Positions 37,840 through 47,259 of a DNA stretch of 64,000 bases are shown piece after piece; the stretch's first letter is position 1, and each line of letters starts with the position of its first letter. Both the position numbers and the translations under genes were made by a program. Below the pieces are notes generated by a model. The model made no database searches. It was not told where the DNA came from and saw only the letters and a list, made by a program, of their open reading frames with translations. This DNA comes from Pseudomonadota bacterium. GTDB taxonomy: Bacteria; Pseudomonadota; Gammaproteobacteria; Burkholderiales; Burkholderiaceae_C. The stretch covers positions 1 to 64,000 of the forward strand of contig JAFECU010000300.1 of assembly GCA_018242005.1 (NCBI GenBank), given 5' to 3'.

Positions 37840-38571
37840 TCAACCGTGCTGCGCCGCTGCTTCCTTGCCGCGCTGCGCGGCAATCAGCTTGCCGATGACC
37901 AGCACCGCCAACGCTCCGGCCACACTGGCGCCATACTGCAGCATGTCGTCCTGCGGCAGCTTGAGCATCCACTGCCAGCGATCGGGGTTGGCCAGCACCG
38001 GGTCGGTGACCAGCATTCCTCCGGCAATCCAGCCCAGCAGCATGCCGCCGCCGGTGATGATGGCGGGAAAGCGCTCCATGAGCCGGATGACCAGCTGGCT
38101 GCCCCAGACGATGATGGGAATCGAGATCAAGAGGCCCAGCACCACCAGCAGCAACGCGTGCTCGGCCGCGTTCTGCGCTGCGCCGGCGATGGCGATGACG
38201 TTGTCCACGCTCATCACCAGGTCGGCCACGATGATGGTCTTGATGGCCGCTAGCAACCGGTCGCTGCTCGCCACCTCGCCATGGCCTTCCTCGTCGGGGG
38301 CGATCAGCTTCACGCCAATCCATACCAGCAGCAGCGCGCCCGCCAGCTTGAGAAACGGCAGGTTCAGCAGCGTCATGGCAAAGAAGATCAGCACCACGCG
38401 CAGCAAAATGGCGCCCACCGTGCCCCAAATGATGCCCTGGCTGCGCTGCGCTGGCGGCAGCTTGCGGCAGGCCAGGGCGATCACCACCGCGTTGTCGCCA
38501 CCGAGCAGGATGTCGATGATGATGATTTGACCCAGTGCGACCCAGAATTCGGGTGAAGTCAAAAATTCCAT
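37840..38571 (-). CDS. TerC-family membrane protein under a manganese riboswitch
   Basis: A 243-residue TerC/Alx-type membrane protein with about seven helices and two acidic metal motifs, LGGDNAVVIALACRKLP (near residue 23) and VMSVDNVIAIAGAAQN (near residue 112), separated by a charged loop (DEEGHGEVASSD). The start at 38571 has GAGG upstream. The 320-base leader contains a yybP-ykoY element, so expression should rise with Mn(II) and the protein is probably a manganese exporter. It is paralogous to the TerC at 31189-31872. Confidence 0.94.
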   Translation of the reverse strand: MEFLTSPEFWVALGQIIIIDILLGGDNAVVIALACRKLPPAQRSQGIIWGTVGAILLRVVLIFFAMTLLNLPFLKLAGALLLVWIGVKLIAPDEEGHGEVASSDRLLAAIKTIIVADLVMSVDNVIAIAGAAQNAAEHALLLVVLGLLISIPIIVWGSQLVIRLMERFPAIITGGGMLLGWIAGGMLVTDPVLANPDRWQWMLKLPQDDMLQYGASVAGALAVLVIGKLIAAQRGKEAAAQHG

Positions 38572-38738
38572 AAAGTCCTCGTAATCGATCGTCGAAAGGA
38601 GGGCCCGTCGGCCGTTCCGGCCTGGCAAGGGGCTGCTCCGCCAAAGAGGGACTGCGAGACGATCGCGGAAGGACTCACCCGCCCGCGGGGGCGCGGGCGT
38701 GAAGGGGAAGGCTGCCTTGATCGACCCCGCAGGGCCAT

Positions 38739-38889
38739 CAAAGGTCTTGCTCGGCCCGCAAACCATGCATGACGCATGCGGGCCCGGACTGCCGGAGACA
38801 AGTGCCTCGTATTGACGACAGACCGAGTACCCCACCACCCGCGCGATGGTGCCGCGCAAGGCTTCAGGGCCGGGAGCTACTCCCCTTCG
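38739..38889 (-). ncRNA. yybP-ykoY manganese riboswitch
   Basis: On the minus strand upstream of terC, CGAAGGGGAGTAGC (from 38889) carries the invariant GGGGAGTAG of loop L1, TGTCGTCAATACGAG lies in the middle, and GCAAGACCTTTG (38750-38739) is the L3/closing segment; CGAAGG pairs with CCTTTG to close P1. These are the hallmark segments of the Mn(II)-sensing family in E. coli mntP and alx. A GC hairpin (CCCGC-gcccc-CGCGGG type) between the aptamer and the terC start may be part of the expression platform. Confidence 0.93.
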
Positions 38890-38891
38890 AA

Positions 38892-39097
38892 CGGCGAATT
38901 TGAACACGGCCAGCACGGGCAGCGCAAGCGCTATGCGCTCTCGTGCTCGGGCCGTCACTAAGCTCAATTCCGTTTAATGCACCGAAAACAAAGCTCGCAC
39001 TGCTATGAAAATAAAAGTTAATACCCCTTTGGCTCCGACGTGAACTGCGCCCGTCGCCATGGTTCTGGCGGCGTATCATCGGTTCCCCTTGCCCGCC
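38892..39097. other. Upstream part of the terC leader; no gene
   Basis: No gene is seen between the riboswitch and the DUF3717 gene. The part around 38966-39035 is AT-rich for this genome and is the likely place for the terC promoter (minus strand) and for the promoter of the divergent gene at 39098, but no clear -35/-10 pair could be fixed. Confidence 0.5.
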
Positions 39098-39499
39098 ATG
39101 TCCCGCATCCATATCACCGACATCGAGGCTGCCATCAACCACTGGCGCGAGCGCGCGCCCTCGTGCGACGGCGTGGTGCTGGCACCCGAGCTCCGGGCCC
39201 TGGCCGAGGTCTATGGGCGAATGGTGTTTGCGCGCAGCGATGAGATCGACGAGGAACGGCTTTCGCATCGCGCGATGAGCGCCTGGCTGGACTGGTACCG
39301 GACCACGCCCGACACGCCCTGCATCGCCATCTGTTCTACGAGCCAGGGCGATTCCTGGTGCAAGGGATGCGGGCGCAGCTTTGCCGAAGTACAGCATTGG
39401 CTGGCCATGAGTCCCGCGGACAAGCGCGCCGTGTGGCGCCGCATCACGCGCGAGGGCCAGGCCCTGCGCTTCACGCGCTATACCGAGCGCGCTCGCTGA
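39098..39499 (+). CDS. DUF3717-DUF1289 fusion protein
   Basis: A 133-residue protein joining two small domains. Residues ~4-48 (ITDIEAAINHWRERAPS, LAPELRALAEVYGRM) match DUF3717, and residues ~75-125 match DUF1289, a cysteine-rich Fe-S or zinc-like module: TPCIAICSTSQGDSWCKGCG with four Cys, then WLAMSPADKRAVWRRI. Neither domain has an established function. The start at 39098 begins the first domain directly. It precedes the zinc-ribbon gene by about 40 bases. Confidence 0.85.
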   Translation: MSRIHITDIEAAINHWRERAPSCDGVVLAPELRALAEVYGRMVFARSDEIDEERLSHRAMSAWLDWYRTTPDTPCIAICSTSQGDSWCKGCGRSFAEVQHWLAMSPADKRAVWRRITREGQALRFTRYTERAR

Positions 39500-39539
39500 C
39501 CGGCTTTACGCCATGCCGCGTGGCGGCTATGGTGGCACC

Positions 39540-39845
39540 ATGCTGCGTCTGACTCAGGCCCCCGACATTGCCATGGCCATGCTGTGGCGCGACCTGCTTT
39601 GTGAGGCCGGCCTGCCGGCCAGCGTGCAGCGCCAGCATCTGGGCGCGGTCGCGGGCCAGTTGCCCCCCGGCGAATGTCTGCCCGAGATCTGGCTGGCGCA
39701 TGCGGAACACGCCGAGCGCGCACGCACCCTGCTGCGTGAGTTTGAGCGTTTGCCGCAGCGCCAATGGCGCTGTCGCGAGTGCGGCGAAGCGATCGAGGGC
39801 GGTTTCGAGCAATGCTGGAACTGCGGCGCCCTGATGCCGCGCTGA
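39540..39845 (+). CDS. DUF2007-like protein with C-terminal zinc ribbon
   Basis: A 101-residue protein. Residues ~1-65 (LTQAPDIAMAMLWRDLLCEA, GLPASVQRQHL, ..EIWLAHAEHAERARTLLREFE) have the alpha-beta pattern of DUF2007, a PII-like 'putative signal transducing' domain. The C-terminus is a zinc ribbon, CRECGEAIEGGFEQCWNCG, with two CxxC-like knuckles. No function is known. The start is placed at 39540, where the domain begins, although an ATG at 39513 is in frame. Confidence 0.78.
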   Translation: MLRLTQAPDIAMAMLWRDLLCEAGLPASVQRQHLGAVAGQLPPGECLPEIWLAHAEHAERARTLLREFERLPQRQWRCRECGEAIEGGFEQCWNCGALMPR

Positions 39846-39853
39846 ATTCCCCG

Positions 39854-40414
39854 CTATTTCCAGCGCAACGGCTCCACATGCACGCTGCCCAGCGCGCTGC
39901 TGAGCGTGAGCGCGCCCTCCTGCACCGTGGCCTGCAGCTGCATGCTGCGCTCGGCCAGGCCGGCGAGCTGCTGCGCGGCCTCTGCCGGTATGCGCCAGAC
40001 CTGCAGCCTGTCCAGGCGCGTGAGCTTGTTCTCTATGCCCTTCCACCAGACCTCGGCCGCATGGTGGAAGGCGTAGACCACCACCGCATCGGCGCGGCTC
40101 GCGGCCTTGGCCAGGGGCTTGTCCTCGGGCTGGCCGACCTCGATCCACAGGCGCTTGCGGCCCGTGAAGTCGGTCAGCGATGCGTCCGGGTCGTCGGGAT
40201 CGGACAGGCCCGCGCCAAAGGCGAGCTGGCCGTCGCCACGGCAGGTGTCCTGCAACTCGTGCGCCTGCAGCGCCAGGGCCGCGAGGCGCACCATCATGCG
40301 CTCGTCGGTCTCGCTCGGGTGGCGTGCCAGGGTCAGCGGGTGGTCGGCGTAGTAGCCATGGTCTATGTCGGCGATGGACAGGTTCGCCTTGAAGATGGTG
40401 GACTTGAGGGCCAT
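39854..40414 (-). CDS. YaeQ-family protein
   Basis: A 186-residue protein beginning MALKSTIFKANLSIADIDHG, followed by YYADHPLTLARHPSETDERMM, both diagnostic of YaeQ (PF07152), a family with a PD-(D/E)XK nuclease-like fold. The core LWIEVGQPEDKPLAKAASRA carries the acidic residue and Lys expected of that fold. The biological role is unresolved; it was once thought to suppress rfaH phenotypes. It lies downstream of purB on the same strand after a hairpin. Confidence 0.92.
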   Translation of the reverse strand: MALKSTIFKANLSIADIDHGYYADHPLTLARHPSETDERMMVRLAALALQAHELQDTCRGDGQLAFGAGLSDPDDPDASLTDFTGRKRLWIEVGQPEDKPLAKAASRADAVVVYAFHHAAEVWWKGIENKLTRLDRLQVWRIPAEAAQQLAGLAERSMQLQATVQEGALTLSSALGSVHVEPLRWK

Positions 40415-40436
40415 CGTGCGTGCTTTCAAAATGAGA

Positions 40437-40469
40437 GCTGCCCGCGCTTGACTGGCAAGGGCGGGCAGC
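40437..40469 (-). terminator. Hairpin between purB and yaeQ
   Basis: GCTGCCCGCGCTTG pairs with CAAGGGCGGGCAGC at 13 of 14 positions around a five-base loop. On the minus strand it follows the purB stop and is trailed by a weak T-stretch (CATTTTG), so it is a terminator or attenuator before yaeQ. Confidence 0.6.
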
Positions 40470-40490
40470 CAGAATAACTAAAAATCTGCG

Positions 40491-41939
<1,449 letters not shown>

Positions 41940-41982
41940 CTACCTCTCGCCGCATGCGGCGCCCAGACAGGCAAAGACCACC

Positions 41983-42597
41983 ATGAAGCTGATCGGATCT
42001 ACGTCGAGCCCCTATGTGCGCAAGGTGCGCGTGGTGATGGCCGAGAAAAAACTCGACTATCGCTTTCAGGAGGACAACGTGTGGTCCGAGGAGACGGCCA
42101 TCAACACCTCCAACCCCCTGGGCAAGGTGCCCTGCCTGGTCATGGAGGGGGGCGAGGCCATGTTCGATTCGCGCGTCATCGTCGAATACCTGGACACCCT
42201 GTCACCGGTGGGCAAGCTCATACCCGGCTCGGGACGCGAACGCGCCGAGGTCAAGACCTGGGAGGCGCTGGCCGATGGCGTGCTGGACGCCGGCGTGCTG
42301 GCGCGCCTGGAGTCCACCTGGACGGGCCGCCAGGACGGCGAGCGCTGCCAGGCCTGGATCGACCGGCAGCTCGGCAAGGTGCGTACCGGCCTCTCGGCCA
42401 TGAGCCAGGGCCTGGGCGAGAAGCCTTTTTGCAGCGGCATCCACCTGAGCCTGTCGGACATTGCCGTGGGCAGCGCACTGGGCTGGCTGGAGTTCCGTTT
42501 TCCGCAGATTGCCTGGCGCGCCGACCACCCCAACCTGGGGCGGTTGATGGACAAGCTGATGCAACGCCCGAGCTTCATCGACACCCAGCCGCGCTGA
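41983..42597 (+). CDS. Glutathione S-transferase family protein
   Basis: A 204-residue GST. The N-terminal thioredoxin-like domain (residues ~1-80) has GSTSSPYVRKVRVVMAEKKL with the Ser-Ser-Pro-Tyr active-site turn, NPLGKVPCLVMEGGEAMFDSRVIVEYL including the cis-Pro and the DSRVI glutathione-binding motif. The helical C-domain follows, with the LSLSDIAVGSALGWLEFR N-capping motif near residue 155. It is probably a detoxification or stringent-starvation-type GST; the substrate is unknown. It is divergent from purB and ends in a strong terminator. Confidence 0.92.
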   Translation: MKLIGSTSSPYVRKVRVVMAEKKLDYRFQEDNVWSEETAINTSNPLGKVPCLVMEGGEAMFDSRVIVEYLDTLSPVGKLIPGSGRERAEVKTWEALADGVLDAGVLARLESTWTGRQDGERCQAWIDRQLGKVRTGLSAMSQGLGEKPFCSGIHLSLSDIAVGSALGWLEFRFPQIAWRADHPNLGRLMDKLMQRPSFIDTQPR

Positions 42598-42616
42598 GAA
42601 AAACAGCCCTCCACGC

Positions 42617-42653
42617 AAAAAGCGCGCCTTCCTTTGGGAAGTGCGCGCTTTTT
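42617..42653. terminator. Strong bidirectional terminator
   Basis: AAAAAGCGCGC and GCGCGCTTTTT enclose an inner CTTCC-TTTG-GGAAG stem, giving a long hairpin with A-run and T-run on both sides. It ends the GST transcript 20 bases after its stop. Confidence 0.92.
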
Positions 42654-42993
42654 GCTGCGAAAAAAAATGTTGCGAAGCGCCCCGAAACGAAAGAAGAGAG
42701 GGAGGGAGGAGAAGCGCCCCAGGGTTGCAGCCAGGCAAGGCCTGAAAGACTTCGCAACAGTTAAAACGGTTCAGGGACCGGGCATGCCGCTTCACGACCC
42801 CTTTGGTGTATGGAGTGGGACTGTGCGCCGAAAGTTCCGGCTCGACCCACAAAAAAATCCAAGAAAAAATGCCCGGCGTCATGGCGCTGCGGACAGCAGG
42901 CATGTTCGCGCAAAACGCGATGGGCACGGTGTTACCGCAGGTATTTTGTGCAAGGCGTTGGTGCCAAGACATGGAGCGCCAGCGGCTCGGGTT
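42654..42993. other. 340-base gene-free stretch
   Basis: Between the terminator and the end of the RND permease gene I see no gene, known RNA or repeat. The composition (A-rich blocks such as GAAAAAAAATG, then mixed sequence) differs from flanking coding DNA. It is the 3' flank of two convergent genes. Confidence 0.6.
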
Positions 42994-45900
42994 TCACCTT
43001 GTTGCGTTCTGGTGCCGCAGCCGGCGGCGCACCCATTGCTCGAAGTCGTCCACATAGGTGAACACGGCCGGCACCACCAGCAGGCTCAGCACGGTGGAGG
43101 TGATGAGCCCGCCGATCACGGCCACGGCCATGGGGGAGCGAAAGCTCATGTCCGCGCCGCCCAGCGCCAGCGCGATGGGCATCATGCCCGCGCCCATGGC
43201 CAGCGTGGTCATGATGATGGGACGGGCGCGCTTGTGGCAGGCGTCCAGCAAGGCATGGATGCGGTCCATGCCCTGGCGGCGCGCCACGATGGCGTATTCC
43301 ACGAGCAGGATGGAATTCTTGGTGGCGATGCCCATGAGCATGACCAGCCCGATGAGGGACGGCATGGAAAAGCTCTTGCCCGCCACGAGCAGCGCCACGA
43401 ACGCACCGCCCAGCGACAGTGGCAGTGCGGCCAGGATGGTGACGGGCTGCAGGAAATCCTTGAACAGCAGCACCAGCACGATGTAGATGCAGACCACGCC
43501 CGTGAGCATGGCCAGGCCGAAGCTGGCGAACAGCTCGCCCATCATCTCGGCATCGGCCACGTCGATCAGGCGCACGCTGGCGGGCAGGCCTTGCACGGCG
43601 GGCAGCTGGCGCACGGCCTCGGTGACCTCGCCCAGGCCGCGGCTGCCCAGTTCGATCTCGAAGTTGACGTTGCGCGCGCGGTCGTAGCGGTTGATCACGG
43701 CCGGGCCGCCGGCCAGCGAGAGTTCGGCCACTTCGCCCAGTCGCACCGGGCCGTGGCTGCCGGGCAGGGACAGGCGCTCCAGCACCGACAGGTCCCGGCG
43801 CGCCGAGTCATTGAGGCGCACGACGATGGGCACCTGGCGCTGCGCCAGGTTGAGCTTGGGTAAGAACTGCTCGTAGTCGCCCACGGTGGCCACGCGCAGG
43901 GTCTCGGCGATGGCCTGCGAGGTCACGCCCAGGTCGGCGGCGCGTGCGAAGTCGGGGCGCACGGCGATCTCGGGGCGCACCAGGCTGGCCGTGGAGCTGA
44001 TGCCCCCAATGCCGTCTATGGTGCGCAGGTCGCGCTCCACGGCGCGTGCCGCGGTCGCCAGGGCCAGCGGGTCCTCGCTGGCCAGGGCCAGGATGTATTT
44101 GTCGTTGGAGCCGCCCAGGCCGATCTTGATGCGCGTGCCGGGCAGCTGCGCCATGGCCTCGCGCAGGCGCTGCTCGATCTCCTGCTTGCGCGGGCGCTCC
44201 TGGCGCGGCGCCAGGGTCAGCGTGAGCGTGGCCTTGCGCGGGTCGCCCGTGCTGGCGCCGGCAAAGGGGTCGGTGCCGGCCGAGCCGCCGCCTATGGTGG
44301 TGTAGACGCGCTGCACATGGCCCACGCCCATGGCGAGGGCACCGGCGCGCAGCGCCATGGCATGGGTGTCGGCCAGCTTGGTGCCGGGCGCCAGCTCCAG
44401 CATGACCTGGGTCTGGGCGTTGTCATCGGGCGGTATGAAGCCCGAGGCCAGCAGAGGGATCAGCGCCAGCGAGCCCGCGAAGAACAGCAGCGCGCCCACC
44501 AGGGTCAGTACGCGGTGGTGCAGGCACCAGCCGCTGGCGCGCATATAGGCCGCCAGCCAGCGCGGCTCCTGCTCCTGCGCCGCCAGAGGCTTGAGCAGGT
44601 AGGCCGCCATCATGGGTGTGAGCAGGCGCGCCACGACGAGCGAGGCAAAAACCGCCAGCGCCGCCGTCCAGCCGAACTGCTTGAAGAAGCGCCCCGCGAT
44701 GCCGCTCATGAAGGCCGTGGGCAGGAACACGGCAATCAGCGTGAAGGTGGTGGCGATGACGGCCAGGCCGATCTCATCGGCCGCCTCCATGGCCGCCTGG
44801 TAGGGCGTCTTGCCCAGGCGCAGGTGGCGCACGATGTTCTCGACCTCGACGATGGCGTCGTCCACCAATATGCCCACCACCAGCGACAGCGCCAGCAGCG
44901 TGATGATGTTGATGGAAAAGCCCAGCAGGTGCATGCCTATGAAGGCCGGTATCACCGACAGCGGCAGCGCCACGGCCGAGACGATGGTGGCGCGCCAGCT
45001 GCGCAGAAACAGCCACACCACCACCACCGCGAGGATGGCGCCCTCGTACAGCAGGTGCATGGAACTGTCGTATTCGTCCTGCGCGATCGCCACGAAGTCC
45101 ACCGTGCGCGTGAGCGAGAGGTGCGGTTGCTCGGCCTGGAGCTGGTCGAGTGCACGCTGCACGCCGGCGCCCACCTCGACCTCGCTCGCGCCGCGGGCGC
45201 GCGAGACCTCGAAGCCAATGACCGGCTTGTCACCCAGCAGCGCCGCCGTGCGCGGCTCGGCCCAGGTGTCCGTCACCGTCGCCACCTGGTCCAGGCGAAT
45301 GCGGCGCCCGCCCGAGACGGGGATCTGAAGCGCCGCGATCTGCGCCGCCGTCTGCATGGTGGCCAGGGTGCGCAGCGGCTGCTCGGCGCCACCCAGTTCG
45401 GCGCGCCCGCCGGCGCTCTCCTGCTGCACCTGGCGCAGCTGGCGCGATACCTCGGCCGCCGTCACGCTCAGGGCCTGCAGCCGCAAGGGGTCGAGCGCCA
45501 CGCGCACCTCGCGCGTCACGCCGCCCACGCGTGTGACGGCGCCCACGCCGGGCACGGCCAGCAGGCGCCGCGTGAGCTGGTCGTCCACGAACCAGGACAG
45601 CTCCTGGTCGTCCAGCCGGCTCGAGGCGATGGCAAAGGCCAGTATGGGCTGGCTGGACAGCTCCAGCTTGGTGACCACTGGGTCGCGCAGGTCTGCCGGC
45701 AGGTCGGCGCGCACGCGCGAGACGGCCGAGCGCACGTCGTCCACGGCCTCCTGCACGGGCTTCTCCAGCTGGTATTCGGCGGCGATGGTGGCCGTGCCAT
45801 CCACCAGCGTGGTGGTGATGTGCTTGAGCCGCTGCGTGGTGGCGATGGCGTTCTCGATCTTGCGCGCCACGTCCGATTCGAGCTGCCCCGGCGCCGCGCC

Positions 45901-46056
45901 CGGCAGCGCCGCCGTGACCATGACCACGGGCAGGTCCATGTCGGGGAAGTTCTGCACCTTCATGGCGCGGAAGGACAGCAGCCCGGCCAGCGTGAGCAGC
46001 AGGAACAGCATGGCCGAAGGGACGGGGTTCCTGATCGACCAGGCGGACAGGTTCAT
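42994..46056 (-). CDS. RND efflux pump permease (HAE1-like)
   Basis: A 1020-residue inner-membrane RND transporter with the full twelve-helix plan: TM1 near residues 11-30, first periplasmic loop 40-330, TM2-6 near 335-540, second loop, TM8-12 near 850-1000. Family motifs include DMDLPVVMVTAALPGAAPGQLE after TM1 and the TM4 proton-relay segment LALSLVVGILVDDAIVEVEN with paired Asp. It exports hydrophobic drugs or toxicants using the proton gradient with the adaptor encoded upstream. No outer-membrane TolC-like gene is adjacent. It is nine bases downstream of the adaptor gene. Confidence 0.95.
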   Translation of the reverse strand: MNLSAWSIRNPVPSAMLFLLLTLAGLLSFRAMKVQNFPDMDLPVVMVTAALPGAAPGQLESDVARKIENAIATTQRLKHITTTLVDGTATIAAEYQLEKPVQEAVDDVRSAVSRVRADLPADLRDPVVTKLELSSQPILAFAIASSRLDDQELSWFVDDQLTRRLLAVPGVGAVTRVGGVTREVRVALDPLRLQALSVTAAEVSRQLRQVQQESAGGRAELGGAEQPLRTLATMQTAAQIAALQIPVSGGRRIRLDQVATVTDTWAEPRTAALLGDKPVIGFEVSRARGASEVEVGAGVQRALDQLQAEQPHLSLTRTVDFVAIAQDEYDSSMHLLYEGAILAVVVVWLFLRSWRATIVSAVALPLSVIPAFIGMHLLGFSINIITLLALSLVVGILVDDAIVEVENIVRHLRLGKTPYQAAMEAADEIGLAVIATTFTLIAVFLPTAFMSGIAGRFFKQFGWTAALAVFASLVVARLLTPMMAAYLLKPLAAQEQEPRWLAAYMRASGWCLHHRVLTLVGALLFFAGSLALIPLLASGFIPPDDNAQTQVMLELAPGTKLADTHAMALRAGALAMGVGHVQRVYTTIGGGSAGTDPFAGASTGDPRKATLTLTLAPRQERPRKQEIEQRLREAMAQLPGTRIKIGLGGSNDKYILALASEDPLALATAARAVERDLRTIDGIGGISSTASLVRPEIAVRPDFARAADLGVTSQAIAETLRVATVGDYEQFLPKLNLAQRQVPIVVRLNDSARRDLSVLERLSLPGSHGPVRLGEVAELSLAGGPAVINRYDRARNVNFEIELGSRGLGEVTEAVRQLPAVQGLPASVRLIDVADAEMMGELFASFGLAMLTGVVCIYIVLVLLFKDFLQPVTILAALPLSLGGAFVALLVAGKSFSMPSLIGLVMLMGIATKNSILLVEYAIVARRQGMDRIHALLDACHKRARPIIMTTLAMGAGMMPIALALGGADMSFRSPMAVAVIGGLITSTVLSLLVVPAVFTYVDDFEQWVRRRLRHQNATR

Positions 46057-46065
46057 GGGTGCTTC

Positions 46066-47259
46066 TTATTTGGTAGTGGCAGGCGCTTGCGGGGAGGGTG
46101 GTTGGGCCCGATTTTGCGTAGATTCCTCGGCTACGCGCACCAAATCACCGTCGTTCAGGAAGGCGCCGCCCAGCCGCACGATACGCGCCTCGGGCGCCAG
46201 GCCCTCGGTGATCTCCAGGCGGTCGTCCACGCGCTGGCCGGTCTGCACGCGGCGCATGTGCACGCGGCCCTGCGCGTCCACCTCGAACACGTAGCTGAAC
46301 CCGTCTCGCACCACCACGGCCGACAGTGGCACGGTCAAGGCCGGTTGCTGGCCCAGCAGGAATTCACCGCGCGCAAACATGCCGGCTCGGATGTCGGGGT
46401 GCGCGGGCAGGTCCACATAGACCAGGGCATTGCGCGTCTGCAGGTCCACCGTGGGCGCCAGCATGCGCACCCGGCCCTCGACCTGGGCGCCGCTGGCGCT
46501 TGTCACCAGCGCCTTGCCGCCGGCATGCAGGCGAGGCAGGTCGGCGGCCGTGACCTCGGCGCGCCACTCCAGCCGGCCGCGGCGCAGCATGCGAAACAGC
46601 TCGGCGCCGGGGGCCGCCACCGCGCCCACGGTGGCCTGGCGCGCAGAGATCACGCCGGCGTCAGGCGCGCGCACCTCTGTGTGCTTCAGGCGCAGCCGCT
46701 GCATGTCCACGGCCGCCTGCGCCGCGGCCACGCGTGCTTGCGCGGTCTGCGCGGCCGTGATGTATTGCCGGATCTGCTGCTGGCTCATGGCGCCGGTGGC
46801 GTCCAGGGCGCGGGCGCGCTCGGCATTGGCCTGGGCCTCGGCGGCGGCGGCGCCTGCCTCCTGCAGGCTGGCGCGCGCCTGGGCCAGGTCGGCCTGAACC
46901 GTATCGGCGGCAAAGCGCGCCAGCAGCTGGCCGGCGCGCACCGGGTCGCCCACGTTGACCAGTACTTCGGCCAGGCGCAGGCCATTGCTTTCGCTGCCTA
47001 TGCTGGCCTCCTGCCAGGCCGCCACGTTGCCATTGGCCGGCAGGCGCCGCGCCAGCGTTTCGCGTCGGGGCTCGGTTGTGCTGACGGTGAGGGCCGGTCG
47101 CGGGGCACTGGCTGCCGGCGTTGGCGGCGCGGCTCGCGATGGGTTGCCGGCCAGCAGCGCGGCGCCGGTTGCAAGCAGGCACAGAGCGGCCAGCGTCACG
47201 CGGTGGGAATGGGTCAAGGGAATAGGCTTCAGGGAAATCAACCAAATACGGAGTGCCAC
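46066..47259 (-). CDS. RND efflux periplasmic adaptor (membrane fusion protein)
   Basis: A 397-residue HlyD/AcrA-like adaptor: N-terminal hydrophobic anchor (VTLAALCLLATGAALLAG), lipoyl half-motifs (NGNVAAWQEASIGSESNGL; VRAPDAGVISARQATVGAVA), an Ala-rich coiled-coil hairpin between them (residues ~110-180), beta-barrel and membrane-proximal domains. It links the downstream RND permease to an outer-membrane channel. With the ATG at 47259 it overlaps the 3' end of glnE by 22 bases; a TTG at 47217 just outside glnE is an alternative start with no better ribosome site. Confidence 0.9.
   Translation of the reverse strand: MALRIWLISLKPIPLTHSHRVTLAALCLLATGAALLAGNPSRAAPPTPAASAPRPALTVSTTEPRRETLARRLPANGNVAAWQEASIGSESNGLRLAEVLVNVGDPVRAGQLLARFAADTVQADLAQARASLQEAGAAAAEAQANAERARALDATGAMSQQQIRQYITAAQTAQARVAAAQAAVDMQRLRLKHTEVRAPDAGVISARQATVGAVAAPGAELFRMLRRGRLEWRAEVTAADLPRLHAGGKALVTSASGAQVEGRVRMLAPTVDLQTRNALVYVDLPAHPDIRAGMFARGEFLLGQQPALTVPLSAVVVRDGFSYVFEVDAQGRVHMRRVQTGQRVDDRLEITEGLAPEARIVRLGGAFLNDGDLVRVAEESTQNRAQPPSPQAPATTK

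Noticed and set aside
37840-38967. A 375-residue version of the second TerC
   Set aside because: The N-terminal extension would translate the riboswitch leader; the conserved MEFL start is at 38571.
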